This document shows positions 55,219 to 64,000 of a stretch of 64,000 bases of DNA, in pieces. A model generated the notes under the pieces. The model did not search any database, was not told where the DNA came from, and saw only the letters and a list, made by a program, of their open reading frames with translations. The position numbers and the translations under genes were made by a program. The DNA is from Stieleria maiorica (GTDB taxonomy: Bacteria; Planctomycetota; Planctomycetia; Pirellulales; Pirellulaceae). Location: contig NZ_CP036264.1 of NCBI RefSeq assembly GCF_008035925.1, positions 3,842,402 through 3,906,401 of the forward strand, written 5' to 3'. Every line of letters begins with the position of its first letter. Positions within the stretch are counted from its first letter, which is position 1.

Positions 55219-56544
55219 CTAGGCACAGTGCAAGAGACTTCGTTGACGCTGAAGGGCAACCAGCAAGTACAGGTATCCGCCGCCCCATGCAAATGCCAGG
55301 GCGGAGGAAATGGAATAAACACCGACAATGGGCTGGAACAGTAGCACGATCAGAAAATAACCGGTGGCGACAAACAGGACGCCCAGCAGCTGCGCTTTGA
55401 GCAATTTCAGGCTTAGCACCAACGGCTGGACCCAAAACAAGGCGATTTGGACAAACATCCCCGCCAGCAGAATCCGGAAGTGGTAAACCGCAGCCAACGA
55501 ATCATTGCCGAAAAACGTCACGATCACCGGCTGACAGACGAGAAACGCCAGCAAGCAGGCTGCCGCGACCGTCGGAGACCACAGGCTCACGACGCGTTTC
55601 AGGAAGCTCCGCAACCTGTCATACCTCCCCTCCACCACCCACTCGCTGAAGTCTTGAAAAAAGTAGGGCGCCAACAACGAGGGCGCGATCTGGATCTTTT
55701 CAGCAAGTGATTTCGCAAGTTTGTAATGTCCCACATCGGTGGCGGTTCCGAAGTGGCCGATCAACAGCATGTCCGACCCGTTTTTGACAAGCCCCGACAA
55801 CGTCGATGTGAAAAAACCCATCTTCAAGAAATACCAATAATCGGCGTAACGCGCGTCATGCCAAAAGCGGAATGGATTTGCAAACGCGCGCAACCCGTCG
55901 CGAATCAAAGTCGTTATTTCGGACGGTCTCGATTGGTATCGACGTATAAAGTGAACGATGAAGCCGAGTTGAAAAAGTCGACTGACCAATACGACGGCGA
56001 TGTAGCTCCAGAGGGTTGAGATGTTGAGACCAAACAACACGCACAACCCGAACAACAACACGACCTTGCTGGATAACGACGCCGTGGCCATGTACCGAAA
56101 GGCACGTTGCTCCCGGATCAGCGACGTGTAGGTGTCTTGTGGAAACGCCATCAGATTGCCCACGCCCAGCAATAGGACCAGATCGTAGGTGACGTTCAAT
56201 CGGGCGAAGTAGTCCTCGGCGAGGGATGCCGCGATCGCAACCATCGCAACCGACACGCAGCGTGTTGCCAAATCGATGGAAAGGCTGACTTTGACCAATG
56301 ACGAAACGGCCAACTCGTGCTTTCGAAATTCGATCAAGCACCGTGTCAACGATTCGGTCGTTCGAAATGCGACCAGCGATGTCGAGACCGCAAACAGAGC
56401 TTCGAGGACGCCGACCGCTCCGTACCCTGCCGGAGAAAGCAGGCGGTAGGCGACAAACGTCGTGCAAAAACCGAGCGCGATCGAAAGGGTCTTCTCCGAA
56501 AACAAGACCCCCAGATCCTTCACGAATTTTCGTCTGTGAATCAA
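55219..56544 (-). CDS. Polysaccharide flippase (Wzx/MATE-like) with TTG start
   Basis: A 441-residue membrane protein with about 12-14 hydrophobic segments typical of the polysaccharide transport (Wzx) superfamily: AYRLLSPAGYGAVGVLEALF near residue 32, then VGHYKLAKSLAEKIQIAPSLLAPYFFQDFSEW near 280. It would flip the lipid-linked repeat unit to the outer face. The start is a TTG overlapping the methyltransferase stop (TTGA, 56541-56544), since no ATG or GTG fits so well and the start is tightly coupled. The charged inner loops match the family. Confidence 0.82.
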   Translation of the reverse strand: MIHRRKFVKDLGVLFSEKTLSIALGFCTTFVAYRLLSPAGYGAVGVLEALFAVSTSLVAFRTTESLTRCLIEFRKHELAVSSLVKVSLSIDLATRCVSVAMVAIAASLAEDYFARLNVTYDLVLLLGVGNLMAFPQDTYTSLIREQRAFRYMATASLSSKVVLLFGLCVLFGLNISTLWSYIAVVLVSRLFQLGFIVHFIRRYQSRPSEITTLIRDGLRAFANPFRFWHDARYADYWYFLKMGFFTSTLSGLVKNGSDMLLIGHFGTATDVGHYKLAKSLAEKIQIAPSLLAPYFFQDFSEWVVEGRYDRLRSFLKRVVSLWSPTVAAACLLAFLVCQPVIVTFFGNDSLAAVYHFRILLAGMFVQIALFWVQPLVLSLKLLKAQLLGVLFVATGYFLIVLLFQPIVGVYSISSALAFAWGGGYLYLLVALQRQRSLLHCA

Positions 56545-57257
56545 TCTGAAGACTTGATTGCGAGAATGCGTTCCGACTTGGAATCTTCACCGATCACGGT
56601 CGCATTTCCGAAGAGGTCTCGAATCTGCTTGGCTTGATCATTCCCCTTACGCACGTCGATGATCAGGCGTCCCTCCGGCCGAAGTCGTTCAAATGCGGGT
56701 TGGAGGTAGGTCGAAACCGGATAGTGGTACCCCCACGAAATCAGCGAAAAGATCAGATCGAACACCTGGTCGCCGAACAGAATCTCATTCTCCGGCGTCG
56801 CCTCTTGTGTCGTGATTCGGCTCCGATCGACACCATTGAGCGTCAGGAACTTCTGTGCCAAATCGAGCGAATTATAGACGGCCCCACGTGACTCGAAATG
56901 ATAAAACACTTTCTCTTCCATGCCCGTCTTGTCGAGCAGGAACAGGTCGCAACGGCCGTTGTAGTGATCAAACAGCAATGCATCGATCCCCGCGATCCCG
57001 CAGCCGATGTCTAGAATTGCGGACGGCTGTTGTGGTAGGTGGGGCTTCATCGACTCCAATTCACGGCACATGTCGGCGAAATAGCTGATCGCGATGTGAT
57101 TCTTGAAAAGCCGCGATTCGAATTGGACGATCGATTCGAACGATGTCAGTTTCTTAGCGAGTCGATAGAACCTCTCGTATTGCGGGCTCTTTAGGTACTG
57201 CGTTCGTTGAAAAAGGATATACCTGTAAGCGTCGCGCGGGATGCTGAACTGGTTCAT
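56541..57257 (-). CDS. Class I SAM-dependent methyltransferase
   Basis: A 238-residue protein. Motif I is AILDIGCGIAGIDALLFD near residue 80, the strand-2 acidic block is LFLLDKTG, and later DQVFDLIFSLISWGYHYPV and GRLIIDVRKGN correspond to motifs IV and VI. The N-terminal 70 residues (YRLAKKLTSFESIVQFESRLF) are a helical cap. Such enzymes in surface-polysaccharide loci methylate sugars or lipid-linked intermediates; that role here is inferred. It is the first of a coupled group with the flippase gene, whose TTG start overlaps its stop. Confidence 0.78.
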   Translation of the reverse strand: MNQFSIPRDAYRYILFQRTQYLKSPQYERFYRLAKKLTSFESIVQFESRLFKNHIAISYFADMCRELESMKPHLPQQPSAILDIGCGIAGIDALLFDHYNGRCDLFLLDKTGMEEKVFYHFESRGAVYNSLDLAQKFLTLNGVDRSRITTQEATPENEILFGDQVFDLIFSLISWGYHYPVSTYLQPAFERLRPEGRLIIDVRKGNDQAKQIRDLFGNATVIGEDSKSERILAIKSSD

Positions 57258-57336
57258 GAACTCGTGGGTCCGTGGTGTGGTCGCCGAAGGCCGTTCGGCT
57301 GAAACTCGATGTGTGGATTTGTGGACTGACGCTTGT

Positions 57337-59943
57337 CTACTTCGGATGTTCTTGTCCGGTGCCCGCGTCAGTTGCCAGACTGTCGGCGATCACTTTGAAG
57401 GGGTAGTGCTCCGGCAGTTCGGCGTACGAACTGGTCGCCAGTTCGAAGGCGTCCCGATCCAAGCCGGCTTCTATCAATCGCTGGATGATCCGACGCCGTT
57501 TCGGGATGTCGGTCGGGGTCAGTCGGACTGCGTGGTCAAAATGCGGAAGCGCCGCCGCGGCCTTGCCCTGAACCAACAGAATGCCCCCGGCAACTTCCTC
57601 ACAGCGAGATCGCTCGTCGATCCTGGTGCAAGCTTCACAGTCCAGATGTTCGATTGCACGGTTCAGGAACGCCAGTGCCTGATCGCGAGACGAACGATCA
57701 GAGTTGGGATTGTCCAACAGGTAGCCTGCTACGAATCGTTGGCAGATGGCCAGATCGGCGATGTACCGGGATATGTCTCGATTCGGGTCGGCCATCGCAT
57801 GTCCGAGGGCCTGCCTGGTCTTTCCGGGATCAATACTGGTGCAATGACGCCAAAGCTGTGCAGCCAAAGGCTCATCGCCTCCCGCACTGGCCAACTCGGC
57901 GAGCCGCGCCGAACGATCTGCAGAGTTTTTCTGCAGTTCGGCAAGCTGCACCAGCGCGTGTGCGCTGTGTGATCGATTTTGATGTGCAAAGTCCAGGCTG
58001 ACTAAATTCTCGCGCGCAACGATTCCGAGCGGCAACCGCTGCAACGAGCGACGCGCCGACGCGACGGCGGACCTGTATTCGTCCGGCAACGTTTCCATTT
58101 CGCCTGAGACGCCATACCAACGCTTCCGGAGCTGATCAACTTTCGTTGACTGTAGTGCTTCATTGAGCTCATCCGCACTGGTCGGATTGATTGCTGCAAC
58201 CAGCTTGAGGCGAGCAAGCGTTCGATTCAACCTTGTGACGAGATCCAGTAATTCCGGTGTGGGCTGGTCGATACGAGCCGACGCAATGGTTGACAGTTGC
58301 GCATTCAATGATTCTGCGCTACTGGGCTCGGCCGAAAGCTGTGAAGCGATCGACTGAAGCAAGTATTCGTCGACCGCATCGCGTCGCAGGCCCGGCAGGC
58401 AAAGTCCTACCGAAGTGGTCAAAACGCCTAACGTCAGACATGACAACACACGTCGTTTCACTCCAACAAATTCCACCGAAACCGGCGCCTTCGCTGACCC
58501 CGCTTGAACGGCGCTCGTTAGGGCTGCGGATTGGCTGCGCACAACCACGATGCCCAACAGCGTGGCAACGGAAACCAAATTGCCCGGTATGACCAATCCG
58601 AAGTCAAATGTTTCTGACCAGGCAATGCTACCAAGCATGTATGCGCAGGCGGCCAAAAGTCCGGAGTCAACTGGATCGGTTGAGTGCGATAAACGCAGGA
58701 GTGCTCGAATCAATATGCCGACCACGGCAGCCAAGAAAATCACGCCTGCAATGCCTTGCTCAACCAGCAGTTCTAACCACAAGTTGTCCGCATGGTGAAA
58801 CCAGTCCTCCGCAACACCGGACTGATACGGCAAATACGCGTAGGAATACGTTGCGATGCCCGCCCCAGCGGGAAGGTAGTGAAGCGCGGCCCGGATTCCT
58901 TCAGGCCAGTGCTGAAAACGCGGGTCGTCGAGAAGGCGATGCTGATTTCCACGATCGAACTCCGCAAACTCGTCGATACTGGCCAAGCTTCCGGCGAATG
59001 GCGTGAGGATCAATGCAGCGAGTAACGCAACCCAGCATGTGACGACAATCGCGACCGGAATCGTCAGCCAACCATCGCGACGGTGGAACCACAGGTACGT
59101 GGACATGCCACCGACCAATACGGCGATCACCCCTGATCGGGAACCGCATAAAAGGACGCCTGCGACGCAGATCACCAGAGTGGCGGCCCCAAACCATGCG
59201 ATCCGATCGGATGCCAAAAGCCCGAGCGAAGAATAATCGAGCGTCGAACGCATTGGCCCGTCCCCAGCTGTAATTGCTTTCAGCCGCGAGACCACCAACG
59301 CAAGACCACATGCGAATCCGATGTTCAATAGGAATGCAACATTGTTCCGATTGATATAGGTACCAAATCCAGCCTGGTACGGAGCACCGCCGGGAACGTT
59401 AAGATTGTTTGCCAACGCCCCCGTTATCCCGTAAGCGGCATGAAGTCCGATACCAGCCCCGAGCAGAATCAACAACCAAGTGACGTGAACTCGCTCGCGG
59501 CACACGACCGGTAGATAGCACAAAAACGCTAAGATGAGCGTGAATACCGCTGAAGCATGGCGCGAGTGATCCGGCGCAATTGAAATCGGAAACGACCGCG
59601 ACACTCCTTCCTCGGGCAATATCGGTGCCAGCCAATCCGTGTAGGCTGAATAGGAGCCCGGACTGAGACGGTGCACGATCGACGCATCCAGTGGCACGCA
59701 TTGCAACCAGCTATAGCCGACCCATAGAAGGACCGGCACGAACGGAACAAGCTGACGAATACCGGTCAGGTTTTCCCGGCTGGATGCCAGCAGTGTCACG
59801 GGCACACCCAAGCAGAAAATGGCCAGCGCCGCGACAAAGTGCGTCCAATGCAACACGCCGCCATAATCCATCGCTACCGCAGGCCCGGCGACTCCGATCG
59901 TCACCAGAACGGTCCAAAGACAGAGCTGCTTTAAGGCTTTCAA
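57337..59943 (-). CDS. O-antigen ligase/polymerase-like membrane protein with long C-terminal helical domain
   Basis: An 868-residue protein. The first half (about residues 1-500) has a dozen hydrophobic segments and the WzyC/O-antigen ligase landmarks RNNVAFLLNIG, LLCGSRSGVIAVLVGG and HHADNLWLELLVEQGIAG, including the periplasmic loop. The second half, from about 520, is a polar alpha-helical region (LARLKLVAAINPTSADELNEALQ; QGKAAAALPHFDHAVRLTPTDIPKRRRI) with tetratricopeptide-like pairs. WaaL-like proteins usually lack this extension. Either transfer of the finished glycan to an acceptor or polymerisation is possible; the window also encodes a separate Wzy-like protein. Downstream of gmd by 136 bp. 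Confidence 0.82.
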   Translation of the reverse strand: MKALKQLCLWTVLVTIGVAGPAVAMDYGGVLHWTHFVAALAIFCLGVPVTLLASSRENLTGIRQLVPFVPVLLWVGYSWLQCVPLDASIVHRLSPGSYSAYTDWLAPILPEEGVSRSFPISIAPDHSRHASAVFTLILAFLCYLPVVCRERVHVTWLLILLGAGIGLHAAYGITGALANNLNVPGGAPYQAGFGTYINRNNVAFLLNIGFACGLALVVSRLKAITAGDGPMRSTLDYSSLGLLASDRIAWFGAATLVICVAGVLLCGSRSGVIAVLVGGMSTYLWFHRRDGWLTIPVAIVVTCWVALLAALILTPFAGSLASIDEFAEFDRGNQHRLLDDPRFQHWPEGIRAALHYLPAGAGIATYSYAYLPYQSGVAEDWFHHADNLWLELLVEQGIAGVIFLAAVVGILIRALLRLSHSTDPVDSGLLAACAYMLGSIAWSETFDFGLVIPGNLVSVATLLGIVVVRSQSAALTSAVQAGSAKAPVSVEFVGVKRRVLSCLTLGVLTTSVGLCLPGLRRDAVDEYLLQSIASQLSAEPSSAESLNAQLSTIASARIDQPTPELLDLVTRLNRTLARLKLVAAINPTSADELNEALQSTKVDQLRKRWYGVSGEMETLPDEYRSAVASARRSLQRLPLGIVARENLVSLDFAHQNRSHSAHALVQLAELQKNSADRSARLAELASAGGDEPLAAQLWRHCTSIDPGKTRQALGHAMADPNRDISRYIADLAICQRFVAGYLLDNPNSDRSSRDQALAFLNRAIEHLDCEACTRIDERSRCEEVAGGILLVQGKAAAALPHFDHAVRLTPTDIPKRRRIIQRLIEAGLDRDAFELATSSYAELPEHYPFKVIADSLATDAGTGQEHPK

Positions 59944-60079
59944 GTTCGGATAGTGAGAGTCACGCCGGTGTCTACCATCGCACCGACATGAAATGCATCA
60001 CAGACGCTTCGAAAAGGATGACTCAAGCAGCCCTGACCCAGAAAAGCACTGCCGAATCAATCGCTGCTCCGATCCGGCA

Positions 60080-61123
60080 TCAACCACGCGCGGCGCTGAC
60101 AACTTCTTTTTGCGCCAGTTCCATATCGTGGTCGACCATCAGTTTGGCGAGTTCTTTGCAGCTGGTTTCCGGTTCCCAGCCGAGGGTGTTCTTCGCTTTG
60201 CTGTAGTCGCCCAACAGCAAGTCGACTTCGGTCGGGCGGAAATAGCGTGGGTCGGTTTCCACGTAATCGTTCCAGTCCAGCTCCAGGTGCTCGAACGTGT
60301 AATCGAGGAACTGTCGGATCGTGTACGTCTCGCCGGTTGCCAAAACGTAATCGTCGGGCGTGTCGTGCTGGAGCATCAGCCACATGCCACGCACATAGTC
60401 CTTGGCGTAGCCCCAGTCCCGCTTGGCGTCCAAGTTGCCAAGGTACAGTTTGTCTTGCAGCCCCAATTTGATCCGCGTCGCGGCTCGGGTGATCTTTCGG
60501 GTCACAAACGTTTCACCGCGTCGCGGCGATTCGTGGTTGAACAGGATCCCGTTGCAGGCGAACAGGTCATACGCGTTGCGGTAGTTGACGGTCTGGTGGA
60601 ACGCGTAAACCTTGGCACAGGCGTAAGGGCTTTGCGGTTGAAACGGTGTCTTCTCGGTCTGTGGTGTTTCCAGCACGTCGCCGTACATCTCGCTGCTGGA
60701 CGCCTGGTAAACGCGGACCGGCTTTTTCTTGTTCAGCTGGCGGGCCGCTTCCAGCACATTCAGGGCACCGACGGCGGTCGTTTGGACGGTGTAGACCGGA
60801 GCATCAAACGACACGCGGACGTGGGATTGAGCACCCAGGTTATAGATTTCGTCGGGCTCGATGTTCAAAACCAGGTTCGTCAGGTTCTGCCCGTCGGTCA
60901 GGTCGCCGTAGTGCAAGAACAAACGCGCATCTTCGTTGTGCGGATCGATGTAGATGTGTTCGATGCGGTCCGTGTTGAACGTGCTGCTGCGGCGGACGAT
61001 GCCATGAACGTAGTAACCCTGATCCAGTAGCAGCTCGGCCAAATACGATCCGTCTTGACCGGTGATCCCGGTGATCAGGGCTGTCTTGGAAGCCTTCGCC
61101 GGACTGCCTGCTGCGTTGCTCAT
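60080..61123 (-). CDS. gmd: GDP-mannose 4,6-dehydratase
   Basis: A 347-residue short-chain dehydrogenase/reductase that converts GDP-mannose to GDP-4-keto-6-deoxymannose, the first step to GDP-fucose. The NADP-binding motif [15 protein letters not shown] is at the N-terminus; the catalytic set is SSSEMYGD with YACAK (Tyr and Lys), preceded by the family sequence [25 protein letters not shown] and the C-terminal substrate block [11 protein letters not shown] are typical of GMD. It lies 84 bp downstream of fcl in a shared transcription direction, so the pair supplies GDP-L-fucose. Start ATG as given. Confidence 0.96.
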   Translation of the reverse strand: MSNAAGSPAKASKTALITGITGQDGSYLAELLLDQGYYVHGIVRRSSTFNTDRIEHIYIDPHNEDARLFLHYGDLTDGQNLTNLVLNIEPDEIYNLGAQSHVRVSFDAPVYTVQTTAVGALNVLEAARQLNKKKPVRVYQASSSEMYGDVLETPQTEKTPFQPQSPYACAKVYAFHQTVNYRNAYDLFACNGILFNHESPRRGETFVTRKITRAATRIKLGLQDKLYLGNLDAKRDWGYAKDYVRGMWLMLQHDTPDDYVLATGETYTIRQFLDYTFEHLELDWNDYVETDPRYFRPTEVDLLLGDYSKAKNTLGWEPETSCKELAKLMVDHDMELAQKEVVSAARG

Positions 61124-61207
61124 GATTCGCCTAGCCGCCTTCTTGATAGCAATGATATGAGGGTGTCGGATGCGTCGTCGCGCATCGCCGCCTGGATGCC
61201 GGGCGAC

Positions 61208-62176
61208 TTAAACCGCCCTCAGCGCGCCGGAGTCGCTCGCTCGCAAAAAGTCTTCGTAGGTCTTTCTGACGCCGGTTTCCAGATCAATTCGCGGTTGCCA
61301 ACCGGTTGATTTTATCAGATCGATATTGGTGCGTTTGACCGGGGTTCCGTCGGGCTTGGAAAGGTCCTGCAGAATTTTGCCGCGAAACCCGGTGATTTCC
61401 GCGATCAAACTGGCCAGGTCTCGAATCGAAATATCTGTTCCCGTGCCGACATTGACCAAGTTGGGCGGGTCCTCGAGGTTAACCAGATGGATCAACCCGC
61501 GGGCCAAATCATCGACGTGCAAAAATTCACGCCGGGGTGTTCCGGTGCCCCAGATCACGACTTCATCCAAACCGTCTCGGACCGCTTCGTGAAAGCGACG
61601 GATCATCGCCGGCATCACATGTGAGTTTTGGGGGTGGTAATTGTCACCCGGGCCATACAGATTGGTCGGCATGGCGGAATGAAAGGTGACGCCATACTGG
61701 GAGCGAAAGTGTTGGCAGAGCTTCAGGCCACTAATTTTCGCCAACGCGTAGGCTTCGTTAGTCGATTCCAGAGGGCCGGTCAGCAAGCAGTCTTCGGGCA
61801 TCGGCTGGGGAGCCATCCGCGGATAAATGCACGTGCTGCCGAGAAACAAAAACCTTGCGGTGCCGAAACGGTGTGCCGATTGAATCGCGTTGGCGGCCAT
61901 CATCAAATTGTCATAGATGAATTCGGCCGGATACGTGTCATTGGCGTGGATGCCTCCGACTTTGGCAGCGGCAAACACAACCACATCAGGGCGTTCGGAT
62001 TCGAAGAACGACTCGACTTCGGATTGCCGAATCAAATCCAATTCGCTTCGATCACGCGTGATCAGATCGCCGTCATCGATTCCCAGTTCTTGCAGATGTC
62101 GAACGACCGCGGCGCCGACCATCCCGCGATGTCCGGCGACGTAGACGCGTCCGTTTGGAAGTCGCTGCGAAGTCAT
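61208..62176 (-). CDS. fcl: GDP-L-fucose synthase
   Basis: A 322-residue SDR enzyme that epimerises and reduces the Gmd product to GDP-L-fucose. Motifs: [18 protein letters not shown] (NADP-binding GxxGxxG-like), GSTCIYP with the catalytic serine region, and [11 protein letters not shown] (Tyr-x3-Lys). Family blocks [16 protein letters not shown] and [17 protein letters not shown] are present. Its start codon overlaps the ugd stop by one base (TGATG), so the two are translated together. It provides the second step after gmd, which lies downstream. Confidence 0.96.
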   Translation of the reverse strand: MTSQRLPNGRVYVAGHRGMVGAAVVRHLQELGIDDGDLITRDRSELDLIRQSEVESFFESERPDVVVFAAAKVGGIHANDTYPAEFIYDNLMMAANAIQSAHRFGTARFLFLGSTCIYPRMAPQPMPEDCLLTGPLESTNEAYALAKISGLKLCQHFRSQYGVTFHSAMPTNLYGPGDNYHPQNSHVMPAMIRRFHEAVRDGLDEVVIWGTGTPRREFLHVDDLARGLIHLVNLEDPPNLVNVGTGTDISIRDLASLIAEITGFRGKILQDLSKPDGTPVKRTNIDLIKSTGWQPRIDLETGVRKTYEDFLRASDSGALRAV

Positions 62177-63585
62177 CAGAAGCCGATCCCGTGGTAGTCG
62201 AATCCCTTGGCCTTCAACTCAAGGTCTTTCAGTCGATTGCGCCCGTCGAAGATGAAGGCGGGCTTTTTCATCGTGTCGTGAACGGCGGTGAAATCGACAT
62301 CCGCAAATTCGTCCCATTCGGTCAGCACCGCGATCGCGTGGGCATCGCTGGATGCCTCCTGGGCACTTGAGGCAAAGGTCACGTGTTTGTCGATCAGTTC
62401 GCGTTTGGCTTCGCTAATTTTGTTGTCGCCGTCGGTGAACACGCGCTCCAGATCGTTCAGGATTTGATGTTCGCTCACCTGCGGGTCGTAAATGCAAACA
62501 CGAGCCTTTTCCAACAACAGGTCCCGGCAGACATAGATCGCTGCCGACTCGCGGGTGTCGTTGGTGTCTTTCTTGAACGCGAATCCCCAAATGGCGATTT
62601 TTTTGTCCGACACGGTGTTGAACATCGTCCGCACCATCCGGGTGACAAAGCGCTCCTTCTGGTAATCGTTCATTCGAACGACCTGTTCCCAGTAATCCGC
62701 CACTTCGGGAAGTCCAAAGTATTGGCACAGGTAAACCAGATTCAGGATGTCCTTTTGAAAACAACTGCCGCCGAAGCCGACCGATGCTTTGAGGAACTTT
62801 GGCCCGATCCTGGAATCGGTTCCGATCGCCGTCGCGACTTCATCCACATCCGCTCCGGTCGCTTCGCAGAGCGCGCTGATGGCATTGATGGACGAAACGC
62901 GTTGGGCGAGAAACGCATTGGCCGTCAGCTTGGAAAGCTCACTGCTCCACAGATTCGTGGTCAGCAAACGATCACGCGGGACCCAGTTGGCATAAACGTC
63001 GACCAGTGCTTCGATCGATTCGGGGCGTTCGCCGCCGATCAGGACTCGATCGGGCTGCAGCAAATCTTCGATGGCCGTCCCTTCGGCCAAGAATTCCGGG
63101 TTGCTCAAGACGTCGAAGGTGGCATCGTTGGCGGTGTTGGACAGGATCCGCTTAACGGCTTCAGCCGTGCGCACGGGCAGGGTCGATTTTTCGACAACGA
63201 TTTTGTGCCCTTGGGAAACCTGGGCGATCCGTCGGGCACACTTCTCGACGAACTCCAAGTTTGCCGCGCGGCCGGCGCCCACGCCGAACGTTTTGGTCGG
63301 CGTGTTGACCGAGATAAAAACCATGTCCGCCGCACTGATCGCCTGATCGATCTCGGTGGTGAACGTCAGGTTCTTTCCGCGACTGCCGTGCACGATTTCG
63401 TCCAGCCCCGGTTCGTAGATCGGTAGCCGATCGGAATTCCACTGCGCGATCCGATCCGCGTTGATGTCCACGACTTTGACGTCAATGTGGGGGCACTTGT
63501 GTGCAATCATCGCCATCGTCGGACCGCCGACATAACCGGCACCGATGCAGCAGATCTTCGAAACGGGCGGTATCGTTGTTGTCAT
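62176..63585 (-). CDS. ugd: UDP-glucose 6-dehydrogenase
   Basis: A 469-residue enzyme oxidising UDP-glucose to UDP-glucuronate with NAD. N-terminal NAD motif [19 protein letters not shown]; family blocks [13 protein letters not shown] and [13 protein letters not shown]; the catalytic cysteine is in [15 protein letters not shown] (about residue 275); [17 protein letters not shown] closes the C-terminal UDP-binding domain. The length is close to the animal-type enzyme, longer than many bacterial forms. The stop overlaps the fcl start by one base. Its substrate can come from the UDP-glucose pyrophosphorylase at the left end of the window. Confidence 0.96.
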   Translation of the reverse strand: MTTTIPPVSKICCIGAGYVGGPTMAMIAHKCPHIDVKVVDINADRIAQWNSDRLPIYEPGLDEIVHGSRGKNLTFTTEIDQAISAADMVFISVNTPTKTFGVGAGRAANLEFVEKCARRIAQVSQGHKIVVEKSTLPVRTAEAVKRILSNTANDATFDVLSNPEFLAEGTAIEDLLQPDRVLIGGERPESIEALVDVYANWVPRDRLLTTNLWSSELSKLTANAFLAQRVSSINAISALCEATGADVDEVATAIGTDSRIGPKFLKASVGFGGSCFQKDILNLVYLCQYFGLPEVADYWEQVVRMNDYQKERFVTRMVRTMFNTVSDKKIAIWGFAFKKDTNDTRESAAIYVCRDLLLEKARVCIYDPQVSEHQILNDLERVFTDGDNKISEAKRELIDKHVTFASSAQEASSDAHAIAVLTEWDEFADVDFTAVHDTMKKPAFIFDGRNRLKDLELKAKGFDYHGIGF

Positions 63586-63637
63586 CGTTCTCTCATCGCA
63601 GGGGAAGAGTCCATGAGTTTTAAGAAGTCGGTGTCAT

Positions 63638-64000
63638 TCAGACATCGCTGCCTTGTGGTTCGGGAGCGCTGCCCAGCGGTTCAAGTTGGCAGTCGTCCAG
63701 CTTGACGCTGACTCCTTGATCCATGAATCGAACCGAAACCAGCAGTCGAGTCTCTTGGTCGCGGCGGATCACCACGCCTTCAAATCCAGCAAACGATCCA
63801 TTTTTGACGCGCACCGGCTGGCCGGGTTGCAACCGGCCTTCCACCGAAAGCGGAACACCGATGTCAACGAGGTCGCTGATTTGCGTCAAATCGTACAGCA
63901 GCGGCTCGACATCCGTGATCTCGGTCGCTTTTTGCACGCAACCGGTGCAGACCGATTGGTAGCGTTCGTCATCTCCGCCGCAAAGGAACACGTAGTTATT
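63638..64000 (-). CDS. NusG/RfaH-like antiterminator (partial, 5' end outside window)
   Basis: The frame stays open to the right edge, so the N-terminus is missing; a GTG at 63991 is internal. The visible 120 residues start within the NGN domain as NYVFLCGG, then TDVEPLLYDLTQISDLVDIGVPLSVEGRL, and end with a KOW domain: PGQPVRVKNGSFAGFEGVVIRRDQ. This build (NusG N-domain, linker, KOW) with a non-housekeeping sequence fits NusG paralogues such as RfaH or UpxY that are encoded first in long polysaccharide operons and keep RNA polymerase reading to the end. It lies 52 bp before ugd. No ops-like element can be identified with certainty. Confidence 0.85.
   Translation of the reverse strand, partial: NNYVFLCGGDDERYQSVCTGCVQKATEITDVEPLLYDLTQISDLVDIGVPLSVEGRLQPGQPVRVKNGSFAGFEGVVIRRDQETRLLVSVRFMDQGVSVKLDDCQLEPLGSAPEPQGSDV

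Overview
The window looks like a stretch of a planctomycete chromosome, most likely a Rhodopirellula-like member of the Pirellulaceae. This is inferred from gene content: a eukaryote-type UDP-glucose pyrophosphorylase, an ECF-like sigma factor of the planctomycete type, Tat-exported Gfo/Idh/MocA, SGNH and GMC proteins, PQQ-like and DUF11-type secreted proteins, a DoxX protein with a long insertion, and many intergenic palindromic repeats. No phage, transposase, tRNA or rRNA gene is visible.

Left part (1-44.5 kb) is a housekeeping mosaic in short transcription units. 1-5.0 kb: end of a GNAT-DUF952 fusion gene, then ruvB-nth-UDP-glucose pyrophosphorylase on the minus strand and a divergent sigma factor gene. 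5.4-14.2 kb: a large exported protein of unknown function, a SulP transporter, a DUF58/BatA-like VWA pair and a YgfZ-like protein. 14.3-19.1 kb: a Tat-exported Gfo/Idh/MocA oxidoreductase, a DoxX protein, the SRP RNA gene with a strong terminator, a small secreted protein and an Rrf2 regulator. 19.2-31.7 kb: APS reductase upstream of the Rrf2 gene, a secreted protein, an MFS transporter, a GMC oxidoreductase, uvrB and mutS. 32-44.5 kb: two secreted or lipid-anchored proteins of unknown function, enolase divergent from ribE-rsmA, a PQQ-like protein, an SGNH hydrolase, and an M24 peptidase gene overlapping mog.

Right part (44.5-64 kb) is one co-directional minus-strand surface-polysaccharide locus, read from the right edge inward: a NusG/RfaH-like antiterminator (partial), ugd, fcl and gmd (UDP-glucuronate and GDP-fucose supply), an O-antigen ligase-like protein with a long C-terminal extension, methyltransferase, Wzx-like flippase, methyltransferase, glycosyltransferase, Wzy-like polymerase, five more GT4 glycosyltransferases and a final methyltransferase. 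Several genes overlap by 4 bp or less, so translation is probably coupled. UDP-glucose from the pyrophosphorylase near the left edge would be the substrate of Ugd. The initiating sugar transferase and the export/copolymerase proteins are not in the window.

The least explained content is intergenic: at least seven families of palindromic or tandem repeats recur between genes, including two about 220 bp elements bounded by inverted TGCCAGC/GCTGGCA ends, a perfect 28-bp palindrome, five-copy 17/18-bp arrays inside a dispersed repeat, a 22-bp triple repeat, a GGGGTCTGTCCCC array before uvrB and a near-perfect hairpin before mutS. Other points of interest are a probable ATT start codon in a glycosyltransferase gene, an SRP RNA whose tetraloop is not GNRA, and an endonuclease III with unusual cluster cysteine spacing.
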